A stretch of 64,000 bases of DNA from Planctomycetota bacterium (GTDB taxonomy: Bacteria; Planctomycetota; SZUA-567; H5-PLA8). Both the position numbers and the translations under genes were made by a program. Location of the stretch: the NCBI GenBank assembly GCA_023150555.1, contig JAKLKQ010000005.1, positions 1-64,000 on the forward strand, in the 5' to 3' direction. Shown here in pieces: positions 1-8,777 of the stretch (within the stretch, counting starts at the first letter, position 1; every line of letters begins with the position of its first letter). The notes below the pieces were generated by a model, which saw nothing but the letters and a program-made list of their open reading frames with translations, was not told the origin of the DNA and did not search any database.

Positions 1-360
1 AGCGAGACCTTCATCGCCGTCCTCACCTACAACCTCATGATCCTCGCTCTACTTCTGCCTTTGTTTTCAACAGAGCAGGTGACGGTCAATTACGTAGGTT
101 CTCAACTGGAGACGAGCTTTACAGTGGTGCGGGGGAGCAGTTCCTCAAGCTACATGGATAGGCGTCTGTGCCCCAATCCGCTGCGTGTCGGAACGCACCC
201 CGATGGGTTCGTGTTGGCTGCGGGCGTGACTGGTATGCTGGCCGGTGCGTGTATAGGCCTGGTGGTGTGGGGGATTCAGAGTTTCCTGCGCCGCCTTTGG
301 CGCATGTGGCATCCGGACCCGAAGGAGCAGGCGGCCGGAAGCGCGCCTACTTCGCCTTGA
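1..360 (+). CDS. C-terminal part of a membrane protein (5' truncated by window edge)
   Basis: Frame 1 is open from the first base, so the gene begins outside the window; at least 119 residues are present. Two hydrophobic segments are visible, one at the very start of the visible part (around LMILALLLPLF) and one near residues 72-92 (GFVLAAGVTGMLAGACIGLVV), separated by a polar serine-rich loop and followed by a basic stretch and a polar tail. This is consistent with an integral membrane protein. I do not recognise a family. Its last 14 bases overlap the convergent end of the glycosyltransferase gene on the minus strand. Confidence 0.55.
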   Translation, partial: SETFIAVLTYNLMILALLLPLFSTEQVTVNYVGSQLETSFTVVRGSSSSSYMDRRLCPNPLRVGTHPDGFVLAAGVTGMLAGACIGLVVWGIQSFLRRLWRMWHPDPKEQAAGSAPTSP

Positions 361-2170
361 GGTCCTGCCCGGCCAAAAGCTTTCGCGCCACCTCGTTCGC
401 ATACACTTTGCGGAAGCCGTACGCGCCGACGGGTTCGCCGGCGTTCTCCGGCAGGCGCGGCGCGTTGTCCTTGTCCCACTGATCGGGCTTGCGCATCAGG
501 TCGGTGACGAAGACGACGGGGCGGTCGTTCCGCCACCGCGCGTTCAGTTCGGCGAGCGTCGTCTCATAGGTGCGCGGCAGCTTGCCGAACTGCGGCTGCG
601 GGCGGCGCTCGTCGTCGGTCATGACGTCCACGGTGCGGGCCTTGCCGTCCGCAGTCGTGCCCAGGTAGTAGGCTATCCCGGCGCTGGCGCCCAACTCGTA
701 GCTGCCTTCGCTGATCCAGATCGCGTCGGGTCCCAGCTTCGGATCCAATTCCTCGACCATCTGCTTGCTGGTGCGGATGCTCTGGAAGGCGACCAGGCCT
801 TCGGCGGCCATCATGTTCGCCAAACCCATCAATAAACAGAGCCACGCCAGGCCGGCGCGCGCGCGGCCTTGCAGCAGGAAGAACGCCGAGATCAGCATCG
901 CCGCGCCCAGCAGGGATGCCATCCACGGAATGTAGCCGATCGTCGCCGGCGCGTTTTGGATCTCGGGCACTGCGGCAACCAGCCCCGGCGCCCAGAAGCC
1001 GGCGCTGAAGACCGCCGCGCCCAGCGCCAGCAGGACCATGCCCGGCCCCTTCGGCGAGGCGCCGTCCCGTCCCTCGGTCCGCAGCGTGAACCACCAGCCC
1101 GCCGCCAATGCCGCGACGAACGGCACCGCCGGCAGGCAGTAGTAAACCAGCCTCGAACCGATGGGCAGGAAGAGCAGCACCGGCCACAGCGCGCCCAACG
1201 CGAGGATTAGCACGCCGTCGGCGCGCGCGCCGGGGTCCTTTTTCTCTTCTTTGAAGCCGCTGGCATTCTCCTTGGACGCGCGCCACGCGAACGGCGCGAC
1301 CCACGTCAGTAGCACCGTCCAGGGCGCGCACCAGATCGCCGTCACGCCCAGGTACGCGTACCAGCTCACCTGCGAGACCTTGTAGTCCGGCGGCCAGCGC
1401 TTGTCCTGTAGGCGGTTGAGGAACTCGTTCTCGAAGACGTGCCGCGCGAAGCCCGGATTGCGAAGCTCGATCAGCACGCCCCACGCGAGCACCGGCGCGA
1501 GCGCCAGCGGGATGCCCCACCACAGCCGCGCCTGCTTCAGCAGATCCCAGCGCCTGCGCGCAACGACGAAACTGACCCCGGCCAGCAGCGGGAAGACCGC
1601 GCCGGGACCCTTCGCCAGCAGGCCAAGTCCACAGACGAGGTAGAAGACCAGCCAGCGCCGGCCGCGGAGGGGCTCGCGCACGGCAAGCCACATGGCGTAC
1701 AGCGAGGCGACGGTGAGAAACGTCAGCAGCGCGTCGATCATCAATTGGTGCGTGAAGATGAACCAGCCCGCCGCGACGGCCAGCATCGCCGCCGCCGACC
1801 GGCCCGCCGCGCGCCCCCACAGGCGGCTGCACCACGCCCAAACCGTCACGACGGTGGCCCAGCCGAAGAGCGCGCCGGGCAGGCGCGAGGCCCATTCGTT
1901 GACGCCGAAGAGCCCGTTGCTCAGCGCCACGAACCAATACATCAGCGGGGGCTTGTTCAGGTACGGGCTGCCGTTCAGGTGCGGCGTAATCCAGTCGCCG
2001 GACAGCAGCATCTCGCGGCCAACGCCCGCGAAGTGGCCTTCGTGAGGTTCGTACAGGCCGTAGGCGCCGAGCTTCCAGAGCATCACCGCCAGGCAGGCGG
2101 CGAGTACGAAGACGTCGGCCCCCCTCGCCGGCGGCGCGACGGGCGCGGTGCGGTCGGAAATGGCGCTCAT
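347..2170 (-). CDS. GT39/ArnT-like membrane glycosyltransferase
   Basis: The product has 607 residues with many hydrophobic segments throughout, as in polyprenyl-phosphate-dependent glycosyltransferases of the ArnT/PMT (GT39, GT-C fold) family, which move a sugar from a lipid carrier on the outer face of the membrane. The N-terminal motif YEPHEGHF (about residues 40-47) in the first external loop carries the acidic residues expected at the catalytic site. It is followed by the typical GDWITPHLNG and NKPPLMYW segments (about 58-79). The start is the ATG at 2170, just before the first hydrophobic helix; the frame stays open further upstream, but only as antisense of the sulfatase. No strong ribosome site is visible. 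The gene is divergent from the sulfatase, with 87 bp between starts. The sugar donor and acceptor cannot be read from sequence. Confidence 0.85.
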   Translation of the reverse strand: MSAISDRTAPVAPPARGADVFVLAACLAVMLWKLGAYGLYEPHEGHFAGVGREMLLSGDWITPHLNGSPYLNKPPLMYWFVALSNGLFGVNEWASRLPGALFGWATVVTVWAWCSRLWGRAAGRSAAAMLAVAAGWFIFTHQLMIDALLTFLTVASLYAMWLAVREPLRGRRWLVFYLVCGLGLLAKGPGAVFPLLAGVSFVVARRRWDLLKQARLWWGIPLALAPVLAWGVLIELRNPGFARHVFENEFLNRLQDKRWPPDYKVSQVSWYAYLGVTAIWCAPWTVLLTWVAPFAWRASKENASGFKEEKKDPGARADGVLILALGALWPVLLFLPIGSRLVYYCLPAVPFVAALAAGWWFTLRTEGRDGASPKGPGMVLLALGAAVFSAGFWAPGLVAAVPEIQNAPATIGYIPWMASLLGAAMLISAFFLLQGRARAGLAWLCLLMGLANMMAAEGLVAFQSIRTSKQMVEELDPKLGPDAIWISEGSYELGASAGIAYYLGTTADGKARTVDVMTDDERRPQPQFGKLPRTYETTLAELNARWRNDRPVVFVTDLMRKPDQWDKDNAPRLPENAGEPVGAYGFRKVYANEVARKLLAGQDLKAK

Positions 2171-2257
2171 GGCCGCGACACGATACCCTATCTTGCGTTC
2201 CGGTCGACTGCCGATCACCGCGTCCGCCCCACGGGCCCAAGGAGCTAGGGATTCGCC

Positions 2258-3739
2258 ATGCGCAAGCCGAACCTGCTCCTGATCGTGACCGACCAGCAGC
2301 GCGGCGACTGCCTGTCCGTCGCCGGGCACCCCAACCTGGCCACGCCGAACCTGGACCGCCTGGCCGGCGAGGGCGCGTACTTCCCGCACGCGTACACCGA
2401 AGTGCCGAGCTGCATCCCCGCGCGGCGCATCCTGATGACGGGCCTGAACCAGGCCAGCAGCGGCATGGTCGGCATGTCGGGCTTCCGCGACTGGGACCCG
2501 CCGCAGACGATCCCCGGCGAACTGAGCAAGGCCGGCTACCAGACGCACCTGGTCGGCAAGCTGCACCTCTACCCGCTGCGCAAACGCTACGGCTTCCACT
2601 CGATGACGCATTCGGACGGCCCGCTGGGCAACCTGGGCCCCATGGAACCGCTCGACGCCTACCACCGCTTCCTGCAGCGCAACGGCCACGCCGACCCCGA
2701 GCGCGCGCTTGCGCACGGCCTCGACGTCAACGGCTGGGTCGCGCGCCCGTGGCATCTCGAGGAACGCCTGCACTTCACGACCTGGTGCGTGGATGAGGCC
2801 ATCGATTACCTGCAGCGCCGCGATCCGACGCAGCCGTTCTTCCTGAAGCTCAGCATCTTCGCGCCGCATCCGCCGCTGATCCCGCCGCAGAGCTACTACG
2901 ACCGTTACATGCAAATGGACCTGCCGCCGGCCGCCGTAGGCGACTGGGTCGACGAGGAATCGATCCCGCGCACCGGGCCGGACATGCCCAGCACCGCGTC
3001 GTGGCGCGTGCGCATGGACCCGGCAACGCTGAAGCGCTGCCGCGCGGCGTACTATGGCCTGATCAACCACATCGACGACCAGCTCGGGCGCCTGCAGCAG
3101 TACATGCGCCGCGCCGGACTGTGGAACGACACCTTCGTCGTGATGACGTCCGACCACGGCGAGATGCTGGGCGACCACCACCTTTACCGGAAGTGCTGGC
3201 CGTACGAGGCCAGTTCGCGCGTGCCGTTCCTGGTCCGCGCCCCGAAATGGATGGAGTGCAAGCAGGGCCTGAAGGCCGACCCCGTCGTCGGCTTGCAGGA
3301 CGTGCTGCCGACGCTGCTCGACGCCGCCGGCGTGCCGATTCCCAACACGGTCGACGGCAGGAGCGTCCTGCCGGTCCTGCGCGGCGAGAAAGTGAAGTGG
3401 CGCGAGTACATCCACTGCGAACACGCGGGGCAGTACGAGTACCGCGACGGCGTGATGTGGGTCACCGATGGCAAGGAGAAGTTCGTCTGGTACACGCAGC
3501 GCGGCGAAGAACAGTTCTTCGACTTGGAGAAGGATCCCAACGAGTGCCGCAACCTCGTGAACGTCCCGCGAAGCGCCGAACGTGTTGCGCTGTGGCGCGG
3601 GCGGATGATCGACGCCATCAAGGCGCGCCCCGAAGGCTTCACCGACGGCAAGCGGCTGATCGCCGGCCGCCCGCACAAACATTACGTGCCCGGCAAGGAA
3701 CCGCCGCCGGTTACCGAGAAGGATGTGGTTCCGGTATGA
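2258..3739 (+). CDS. Type I (formylglycine) sulfatase
   Basis: This 493-residue protein belongs to the sulfatase/alkaline-phosphatase superfamily. It begins with the metal-binding strand NLLLIVTDQQRGD (N5-D17). Cys52 lies in the C-x-P-x-R motif CIPAR, the site converted to formylglycine, and is followed by RILMTG. Further signatures are FLKLSIFAPHPPL in the middle, VVMTSDHGEMLGDH (metal ligands) in the second half, and a C-terminal subdomain after about residue 390. There is no obvious signal peptide, so the enzyme may be cytoplasmic or acquire export otherwise. AAGGAG lies just upstream of the ATG. Sulfatases of this type act on sulfated glycans or choline sulfate; the substrate is not evident. 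It sits near sugar-transport and mannose-phosphate genes. Confidence 0.92.
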   Translation: MRKPNLLLIVTDQQRGDCLSVAGHPNLATPNLDRLAGEGAYFPHAYTEVPSCIPARRILMTGLNQASSGMVGMSGFRDWDPPQTIPGELSKAGYQTHLVGKLHLYPLRKRYGFHSMTHSDGPLGNLGPMEPLDAYHRFLQRNGHADPERALAHGLDVNGWVARPWHLEERLHFTTWCVDEAIDYLQRRDPTQPFFLKLSIFAPHPPLIPPQSYYDRYMQMDLPPAAVGDWVDEESIPRTGPDMPSTASWRVRMDPATLKRCRAAYYGLINHIDDQLGRLQQYMRRAGLWNDTFVVMTSDHGEMLGDHHLYRKCWPYEASSRVPFLVRAPKWMECKQGLKADPVVGLQDVLPTLLDAAGVPIPNTVDGRSVLPVLRGEKVKWREYIHCEHAGQYEYRDGVMWVTDGKEKFVWYTQRGEEQFFDLEKDPNECRNLVNVPRSAERVALWRGRMIDAIKARPEGFTDGKRLIAGRPHKHYVPGKEPPPVTEKDVVPV

Positions 3740-3781
3740 GGTGAAAGCGCGACGATTGTCCGCTTAAGACCCAAGACTGAT

Positions 3782-4840
3782 CTACGCGTCCGCTGTGGGG
3801 GCGCTCTCGATCAACACCAGCGGCGCGCTGCCGGTGGTCTCGCGCACGGCGGCGCGCTCAGGCGGCAGGTCGGCGGGAAGGAGCACCGTCTGCCCGGCGG
3901 CGAAGGGCCGGCCGTCGAGGATCCCGCGGCCGCTCAGGCCCACCAGCACGGTCGGCGCGCCCGCGCGGCGCTTGGCGTTGAAGGTCTTGCCGGCGAGCAC
4001 CACCACCTTTTGCAGGTCGAAGTAGCGGCCATTCAACAGGCGCACGTGGAAGCCGTGGGCGTCGAAGTTCTCGACGCGCCCGGCCACCGTGTCGGCGCCC
4101 ATGTCGCCCTCGAAGAAACCCTTCGGCGGGCCGTCGAAGGCGATGCAGGCGAGGGCCTGTTCGACGTGGAGCTGCCGCGGTTTGCCGTCCAGGCCCTTGC
4201 GGCTGTAGTCGAAGACGCGGAAGGTGACGTCGCTGTTCTGCTGCACTTCGGCCAGCGTCACGCCGCCGCCGATGGCGTGCACCATGCACGGCGGCACGGC
4301 GACGCAGTCGCCCACGCGCGCAGGGAAGTAGTGCAGCACGTTCTCGACGGTGCCGTCGCGCAGCGCGCGTTCGAAGTCGCCTCGCGTGATGCCCGGCTGC
4401 AGGCCGCGCTGGATGCGCGCGCCGGGCTCGGCGTGCACGATTACCCAGCATTCGCTCTTGCCGCGGTCGTCGATGCCGAGTTTCCTGGCGCCGTCGTCGT
4501 CGGGGTGCACCTGGACGCTCAGGTCCTGCGCGGCGTCGACGAACTTCACCAGCAGGGGAAAGCGCTGCGGCTTCTTCGCGAAGAGTTCCGCGCCCAGCAG
4601 GGCCTTGCCGTGGGTCTCGCGAATGCGCCCCAGTTCCAGGCCGTCGAAGCTGCCGCCCACGACGACGCTCTGCGCGTCGGGCCGGTCGCTGCACTCCCAG
4701 CTCTCGCCGATGACCTTGCCCTTCAGTTCGGGCGGCAGGGCCTTGCCGAAGAGTTCCCCCAGGCGGTTGCCGCCCCAGACGCGCTCGGCGTAGGTCGGGC
4801 GCAGGAACAGGGGCTCTCGGATGCCGTGCGGATTGCTCAT
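3782..4840 (-). CDS. manA: Mannose-6-phosphate isomerase, class I
   Basis: A 352-residue cupin-type phosphomannose isomerase interconverting mannose-6-phosphate and fructose-6-phosphate. Zinc-site signatures are visible: SVQVHPDD in the first cupin, the later GKSECWVIV, and PPCMVHAIGGG followed by LAEVQQNSDVTFRVFDYSR. The length matches the short bacterial form. I chose the ATG at 4840; a GTG two codons upstream (4846) is also possible, and neither has a good ribosome site on this strand. It is divergent from the sugar ABC importer, which fits a role in feeding imported hexoses into central metabolism, but the link is inferred from position only. It is convergent with the sulfatase, with a 42-bp gap. 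Confidence 0.9.
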   Translation of the reverse strand: MSNPHGIREPLFLRPTYAERVWGGNRLGELFGKALPPELKGKVIGESWECSDRPDAQSVVVGGSFDGLELGRIRETHGKALLGAELFAKKPQRFPLLVKFVDAAQDLSVQVHPDDDGARKLGIDDRGKSECWVIVHAEPGARIQRGLQPGITRGDFERALRDGTVENVLHYFPARVGDCVAVPPCMVHAIGGGVTLAEVQQNSDVTFRVFDYSRKGLDGKPRQLHVEQALACIAFDGPPKGFFEGDMGADTVAGRVENFDAHGFHVRLLNGRYFDLQKVVVLAGKTFNAKRRAGAPTVLVGLSGRGILDGRPFAAGQTVLLPADLPPERAAVRETTGSAPLVLIESAPTADA

Positions 4841-4956
4841 GGCCACACTATAAGGAGGCGCGCTGCGGTGCGCAAACGACCGCGCCGTTGCACTGGCGTG
4901 GGGCGTGCGGGCGGCGAGAATGGCCGCTACTATCCGAATTCGGTCGGAGGTCCGGC

Positions 4957-6351
4957 GTGAACCGCTTCGTGGCGCTGTGCCTGCTGGTGGGGTTCGTCTT
5001 CGGCGTGACGCTGGCGCTGGACGTGTACCAGCGCAAGATCGAGCACCCCGGCAAAGAGACGATCATCTTCGCCTCGATGTGGGCACCGGGCGAGCCCACG
5101 CAGATCGGATACGACAAACTCTTCCGGCAGTTCGAGGCCGAGTTTCCGCAGTACCGCGTCGAACCCCGCTACGACGGGCGCTACGTGCTGCCGGCGATCC
5201 GCCCGCGCCTGCTGACCGGCAGCGACATCCCCGACATCCTCAACACGGACTTCGTCTCGCTGAAGATCATCGTCGAGGAAGGCTACGCCGACACGCTGGA
5301 CGCCGTGCTGCAGGGCACGCCGCACCCCGACGACTCGTCGAAGAAACTCGCCGGCGCCTACCTGCCGAAGATCCTCGAGCGCTGCCGCTACGAGGCGCAG
5401 GACGGCGGAAAGTACGAAGGCGGCACCTACCTTGCGCCGACGGGCGTCTGGTCGGACTTCATCTTCTACAACCGCGTTCATTACGAGGCGCTTGGATTGC
5501 CGATCCCGCGCACCTGGACGCAACTGGTGGACAACTGCACGAAGCTGAAGGCCGCAGGCTACGTGCCGTTCGCGGCGGACAAGGACGACTATTCCGAGTT
5601 CTGGCCTGGCTTGATGATGAACCGCGCGCTGCCGCAGGAGACCTTGAAGCAGACGATCCTGACCGGCAAGCCCCGCTTCGACGCCGACCCGCGCTACCGC
5701 GCCGTCTTTCAGGGCATCCGCGACCTGCACCGGCCCGGCTGGTACATGGAAGGCTGGCGCGGCAGCCCCTGGCCGGCCGCGCAACGGCGCTGGGCCAAGG
5801 GCGAAGCCACGCACATGATCTGCGGCACGTACCTGATCAAGGAGATCCTCGAGTACAAACCCGATGCCGAGGTCTTTCGCGCCGGCTGCTTTCCCGTGCC
5901 ACCGATCGACACGATCCGGGACGGCGGTGCCCCGCTGCCGCGCGGGGACGCCACCGGCGTAACGGCGGCCATCGCGGGCCATGCGCTCCTTAAAGGAGGC
6001 CGCTGCCGCGAGGGCGCGGTGAAGCTGCTGGGATTCCTGGCGCGTCGCGAGAGCGCCGCGGTGATTGCGGAGTACGGTAAAGAGATTCCGCCGGTGATCG
6101 GGACCGAGTTCCCGAAGGAGCTGAAGGACATTCGCGAGGACTTCGCCAAGGCCGAGCGCATCTTCGACACCGGCTATTACGTCTACGCGCCGAAGTGGGC
6201 GAAGTTCGTCTGGAAGGATCTGTGGATCTCGTTCTTCCTGAACGAATCGCCGGACCAGAGCGGGTACCTGACCGTCGACGAATTCCTGAAGACGCTGCAG
6301 GAGAAGACCGAAGCGTACGTCGCGGCGGGCGGCGAGGCGGGGATCCGGTAG
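4957..6351 (+). CDS. Extracellular solute-binding protein of a sugar ABC importer (family 1)
   Basis: The product has 464 residues. A short N-terminal hydrophobic segment (residues 4-20) without a lipobox suggests a membrane anchor or an uncleaved or atypical signal. The body reads as a periplasmic sugar-binding protein: IIFASMWAPGEP at the start of domain 1, TGSDIPDILNTDF, and GVWSDFIFYNRVHYEALGLPIPRTW, typical of the UgpB/MalE-like family 1 proteins. The GTG at 4957 is the likely start because GGAGG lies 6 bases upstream and the hydrophobic segment follows at once; an in-frame upstream ATG would add a charged, unrelated prefix. The two permease genes follow with gaps of 9 bp and an overlap, so the three form an operon. 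The ligand is unknown, probably a carbohydrate. Confidence 0.87.
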   Translation: MNRFVALCLLVGFVFGVTLALDVYQRKIEHPGKETIIFASMWAPGEPTQIGYDKLFRQFEAEFPQYRVEPRYDGRYVLPAIRPRLLTGSDIPDILNTDFVSLKIIVEEGYADTLDAVLQGTPHPDDSSKKLAGAYLPKILERCRYEAQDGGKYEGGTYLAPTGVWSDFIFYNRVHYEALGLPIPRTWTQLVDNCTKLKAAGYVPFAADKDDYSEFWPGLMMNRALPQETLKQTILTGKPRFDADPRYRAVFQGIRDLHRPGWYMEGWRGSPWPAAQRRWAKGEATHMICGTYLIKEILEYKPDAEVFRAGCFPVPPIDTIRDGGAPLPRGDATGVTAAIAGHALLKGGRCREGAVKLLGFLARRESAAVIAEYGKEIPPVIGTEFPKELKDIREDFAKAERIFDTGYYVYAPKWAKFVWKDLWISFFLNESPDQSGYLTVDEFLKTLQEKTEAYVAAGGEAGIR

Positions 6352-6360
6352 GAGCGGACG

Positions 6361-7263
6361 ATGGCGCAGGCGCGTGCGAATTTGGCGGGCGGGTCGGGCA
6401 CGGCGGTCGCGATGGCGGCGCCGGCGCTGGGCCTCTTCGCGCTCTTCCTGCTCTGGCCGGCCGTCGACGCGCTGGTGGTCTCGATGCAGAGCTGGACCGG
6501 CTTCTCGCCGGAAACGACGTTCATCGGGCTCGAGAACTATTTCAATCTCTGGAGCGACGCGAAGTTCTGGCAGAGCTTTCGCAACACCCTGTATTACGTC
6601 GTGGTGGGCGGCGCGGGGCATTTCGCCTTCGCGTTCCTGTTCGCCGCGGCGCTGTCCAGCCCGCTGCTGCGCGGCAAGAAGCTGTACCAGACGCTGATCT
6701 TCTTTCCCTCGTTTATCAGCGTCGTCGGCGTCGCGATCCTGTGGGCGCGGCTCTACGACCCCGACGCGGGCCTGCTGAACAGCGTGCTGACCGCGATGGG
6801 TCAGTCGGGCGTGGTATGGCTCGACGCCGAACACGCGATGAACTCGATCGTGATCTCCAGCATCTGGGCCGGCGTGGGCGGGCAGATGATCCTTCTGCTC
6901 GCCGGGATGCGCCGCATCCCGCCGGACTACTACGAGGCCGCGCGCATCGACGGGGCGGGGGAATGGCAGATCTTCCGGCACATCACGCTGCCGCTCTTGA
7001 AGGACGTGACCTACGTGGCGCTCTCGCTGTGGCTGATCGGCTCGATGCAGGTCTTCGGCCTGATCCAGGCGCTGGCCGGCCCGGCCGTGCGCCCGGAGCT
7101 GGAGACGGTCTCGACGTACCAGTACGCGATCAGCTTCAACGCACGCGACAACGTGTACATGATGGGCCGCGGCACGGCGATGGCCGTGATGCTGGTGGTC
7201 GCGATCGTGCTGCTTGTCAGCGCGGCGCGCCTGGCCTTCGGAAAACGGGAGCTGGAGTATTGA
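6361..7263 (+). CDS. Sugar ABC transporter permease (MalF/UgpA type)
   Basis: A 300-residue inner-membrane permease with about six transmembrane helices. The cytoplasmic EAA-loop signature that contacts the ATPase is present as YYEAARIDGAGEWQIFRHITLPLL (about residues 190-213), typical of the UgpA/MalF subfamily. AGGAGCGG lies 9 bases upstream of the ATG. It is second in the importer operon, 9 bp after the binding protein, and its stop overlaps the next gene's start. The matching nucleotide-binding subunit is not in this window, so a shared MsmK/UgpC-type ATPase encoded elsewhere is likely. Confidence 0.93.
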   Translation: MAQARANLAGGSGTAVAMAAPALGLFALFLLWPAVDALVVSMQSWTGFSPETTFIGLENYFNLWSDAKFWQSFRNTLYYVVVGGAGHFAFAFLFAAALSSPLLRGKKLYQTLIFFPSFISVVGVAILWARLYDPDAGLLNSVLTAMGQSGVVWLDAEHAMNSIVISSIWAGVGGQMILLLAGMRRIPPDYYEAARIDGAGEWQIFRHITLPLLKDVTYVALSLWLIGSMQVFGLIQALAGPAVRPELETVSTYQYAISFNARDNVYMMGRGTAMAVMLVVAIVLLVSAARLAFGKRELEY

Positions 7264-8420
7264 ACTGGTGGCCCGAAACGTTTTCCGGCGGTGACCCCGC
7301 GTCCGCGGTGCGCGCGCTGGTGATCCTGTACGCGCTCGCGAGCGTCGTGTTGCTGTACCTGTGGCGGCGCACGCGGCTGTATCCGCTGTACCTGCTGAAG
7401 ACGGTGTGGGTGGGCTTCACGGTGCTCGCGTTCGCGTGGGTGGTGATGATGTCCCTCGCGACGAATCAGGAGTTCGCGCTGCGCCCGGCGGGGGTCTTCG
7501 GCGAGCTGTCGAAGTACCCGCAGGCCTTCGGGTCGTGGTTCGCCATAGAAGCTTGGTGGGTCGCGGCGCTGCTGTGGATCCCGCTCTGGGCGGCGGGCTC
7601 GTTCTTCGAACGCGGCGCGCGGGCGCGGCTGGTGCTGCGCGTGGCGCTGGTGATCGTCACCGCGATGCTGGTGCTGCCGTTCGCGACCCTGGCCAAGAAC
7701 TACGACTGGACGCCGTACCGCAACGGCGCGGCGAACTACACGCAGGCCTGGCGCATCGCGCGCATGGGCGACTACTTCTTCAACAGCGTGCTGGTGAGCC
7801 TCTGTTCGGTGGGGCTGGTGACGGTGCTGGGCGCGATGGCGGCGTACGCGCTCTCGCGGCTGCGCTTTCCCTTCGGCGGCGCGGTGATGAGCGTGCTGGT
7901 GGGGAGCATGGCGATCCCCGGCTTTCTGCTGGTCGTGCCGCTGTTCGTGATGATGAAGGACTGGTCGATCGGGAACTTCTCGTTCATGGACTCGCGCGCG
8001 GGCCTGGCGGTGCTGTACGCGGCGACGTCGCTGCCGTTCACGATCTTCCTGCTGGGCGCGTTCTTCAAGAGCCTGCCGGGCGAGTTGGCCGAATCCGCCG
8101 CGCTGGACGGCGCCTCGCCGTGGCGCATCTTCGCCGAGATCTACTTTCCGCTGGCCGGGCCGGGGCTGGCGACGGCGGCGATCTTCAACTTCCTGGGCGT
8201 CTGGAACGAGTACAACTTCGCGCTGATCTTCCTGACCAATCCCGAGTTCAAGACGCTGCCGGTGGGGCTCTACAACTTGCAGGTCTCGCAGCAGTACGCG
8301 GTCAACTGGCCGGCGCTCTTCGCCGGCATCGTGATCCTATGCCTGCCGACGTTCCTGATCTTCGTGATCCTCCAGGAACGCATCGTCGCGGGCCTGACGG
8401 TCGGTGCGGTAAAAGGCTAA
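7260..8420 (+). CDS. Sugar ABC transporter permease (MalG/UgpE type) with extended N-terminus
   Basis: A 386-residue permease. The second half holds the EAA signature ELAESAALDGASPWRIF followed by EIYFPLAGPG, as in MalG/UgpE proteins. The likely start is the TTG at 7260, which overlaps the stop of the preceding permease (ATTGA arrangement) and has GGGAG 8 bases upstream. It is about 100 residues longer than the usual 270-300 of this family: the extra N-terminal part carries several predicted membrane segments (near residues 18-32, 45-60 and 88-105) before the conserved core, which begins around residue 115. If the TTG is not used, the GTG-rich codons downstream offer alternatives. Third gene of the importer operon. 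Confidence 0.87.
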   Translation: MNWWPETFSGGDPASAVRALVILYALASVVLLYLWRRTRLYPLYLLKTVWVGFTVLAFAWVVMMSLATNQEFALRPAGVFGELSKYPQAFGSWFAIEAWWVAALLWIPLWAAGSFFERGARARLVLRVALVIVTAMLVLPFATLAKNYDWTPYRNGAANYTQAWRIARMGDYFFNSVLVSLCSVGLVTVLGAMAAYALSRLRFPFGGAVMSVLVGSMAIPGFLLVVPLFVMMKDWSIGNFSFMDSRAGLAVLYAATSLPFTIFLLGAFFKSLPGELAESAALDGASPWRIFAEIYFPLAGPGLATAAIFNFLGVWNEYNFALIFLTNPEFKTLPVGLYNLQVSQQYAVNWPALFAGIVILCLPTFLIFVILQERIVAGLTVGAVKG

Positions 8421-8463
8421 GCCGCAATCGATCTCGTAAGTGCTCTGCACACCGGTCTCACGA

Positions 8464-8509
8464 AATCGCAATTATGCGAAAATGTTCGTCGACGAACATT
8501 CTTGCGATT
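8464..8509. promoter_or_regulatory. Nested inverted repeat 44 bp downstream of the ABC operon
   Basis: A perfect 20-bp palindrome occupies 8481-8500 (AATGTTCGTC followed by its exact reverse complement). It is enclosed by perfect 8-bp arms, AATCGCAA (8464-8471) and TTGCGATT (8502-8509), with a 9-base bulge on the left and 1 base on the right. In RNA it could form a long two-part stem. No T-tract follows, so it is not a standard intrinsic terminator. It could protect the 3' end of the operon mRNA or be a protein-binding site. Confidence 0.5.
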
Positions 8510-8740
8510 ATCTCTATAAGTATTTGATATGGAAAGAGTGCCCGTCGTGCAAAGTGTTGCATTGCACGAAGTAGGTTCAATGTCCGTTAGGCGAGCACGT
8601 CGTGCTGCACCATTTGCCCTATTTTCAGGACTTACAGGATCGCTCGCGAGATTTCGAGACCCATACACCTATGCACCATGGGTGTTATGCAGGATATGTG
8701 CCAACATGGTGCGTACATTATATGTTTTTATCTGTATAAT

Positions 8741-8777
8741 GCGCGAGGTGCAAATAGGGTTTACATGTACGGCGGCG
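8741..8777 (+). repeat. Copy 1 of a dispersed intergenic segment
   Basis: This segment, from GCGCGAGGTGCAAATAGGG through the CGGCGG near 8775, matches 29824-29859 almost base for base; I count four mismatches over about 36 positions. It starts directly after a TATAAT box at 8735-8740, so it would be the 5' end of any transcript from that box. Both copies point the same way and both lie in AT-rich non-coding islands. Confidence 0.6.

Noticed and set aside
2171-3682. Upstream extension of the GT39 reading frame to over 1100 codons
   Set aside because: The extra part is exactly antisense to the sulfatase and has no start-proximal hydrophobic helix or family motif; it is a GC-rich shadow frame.
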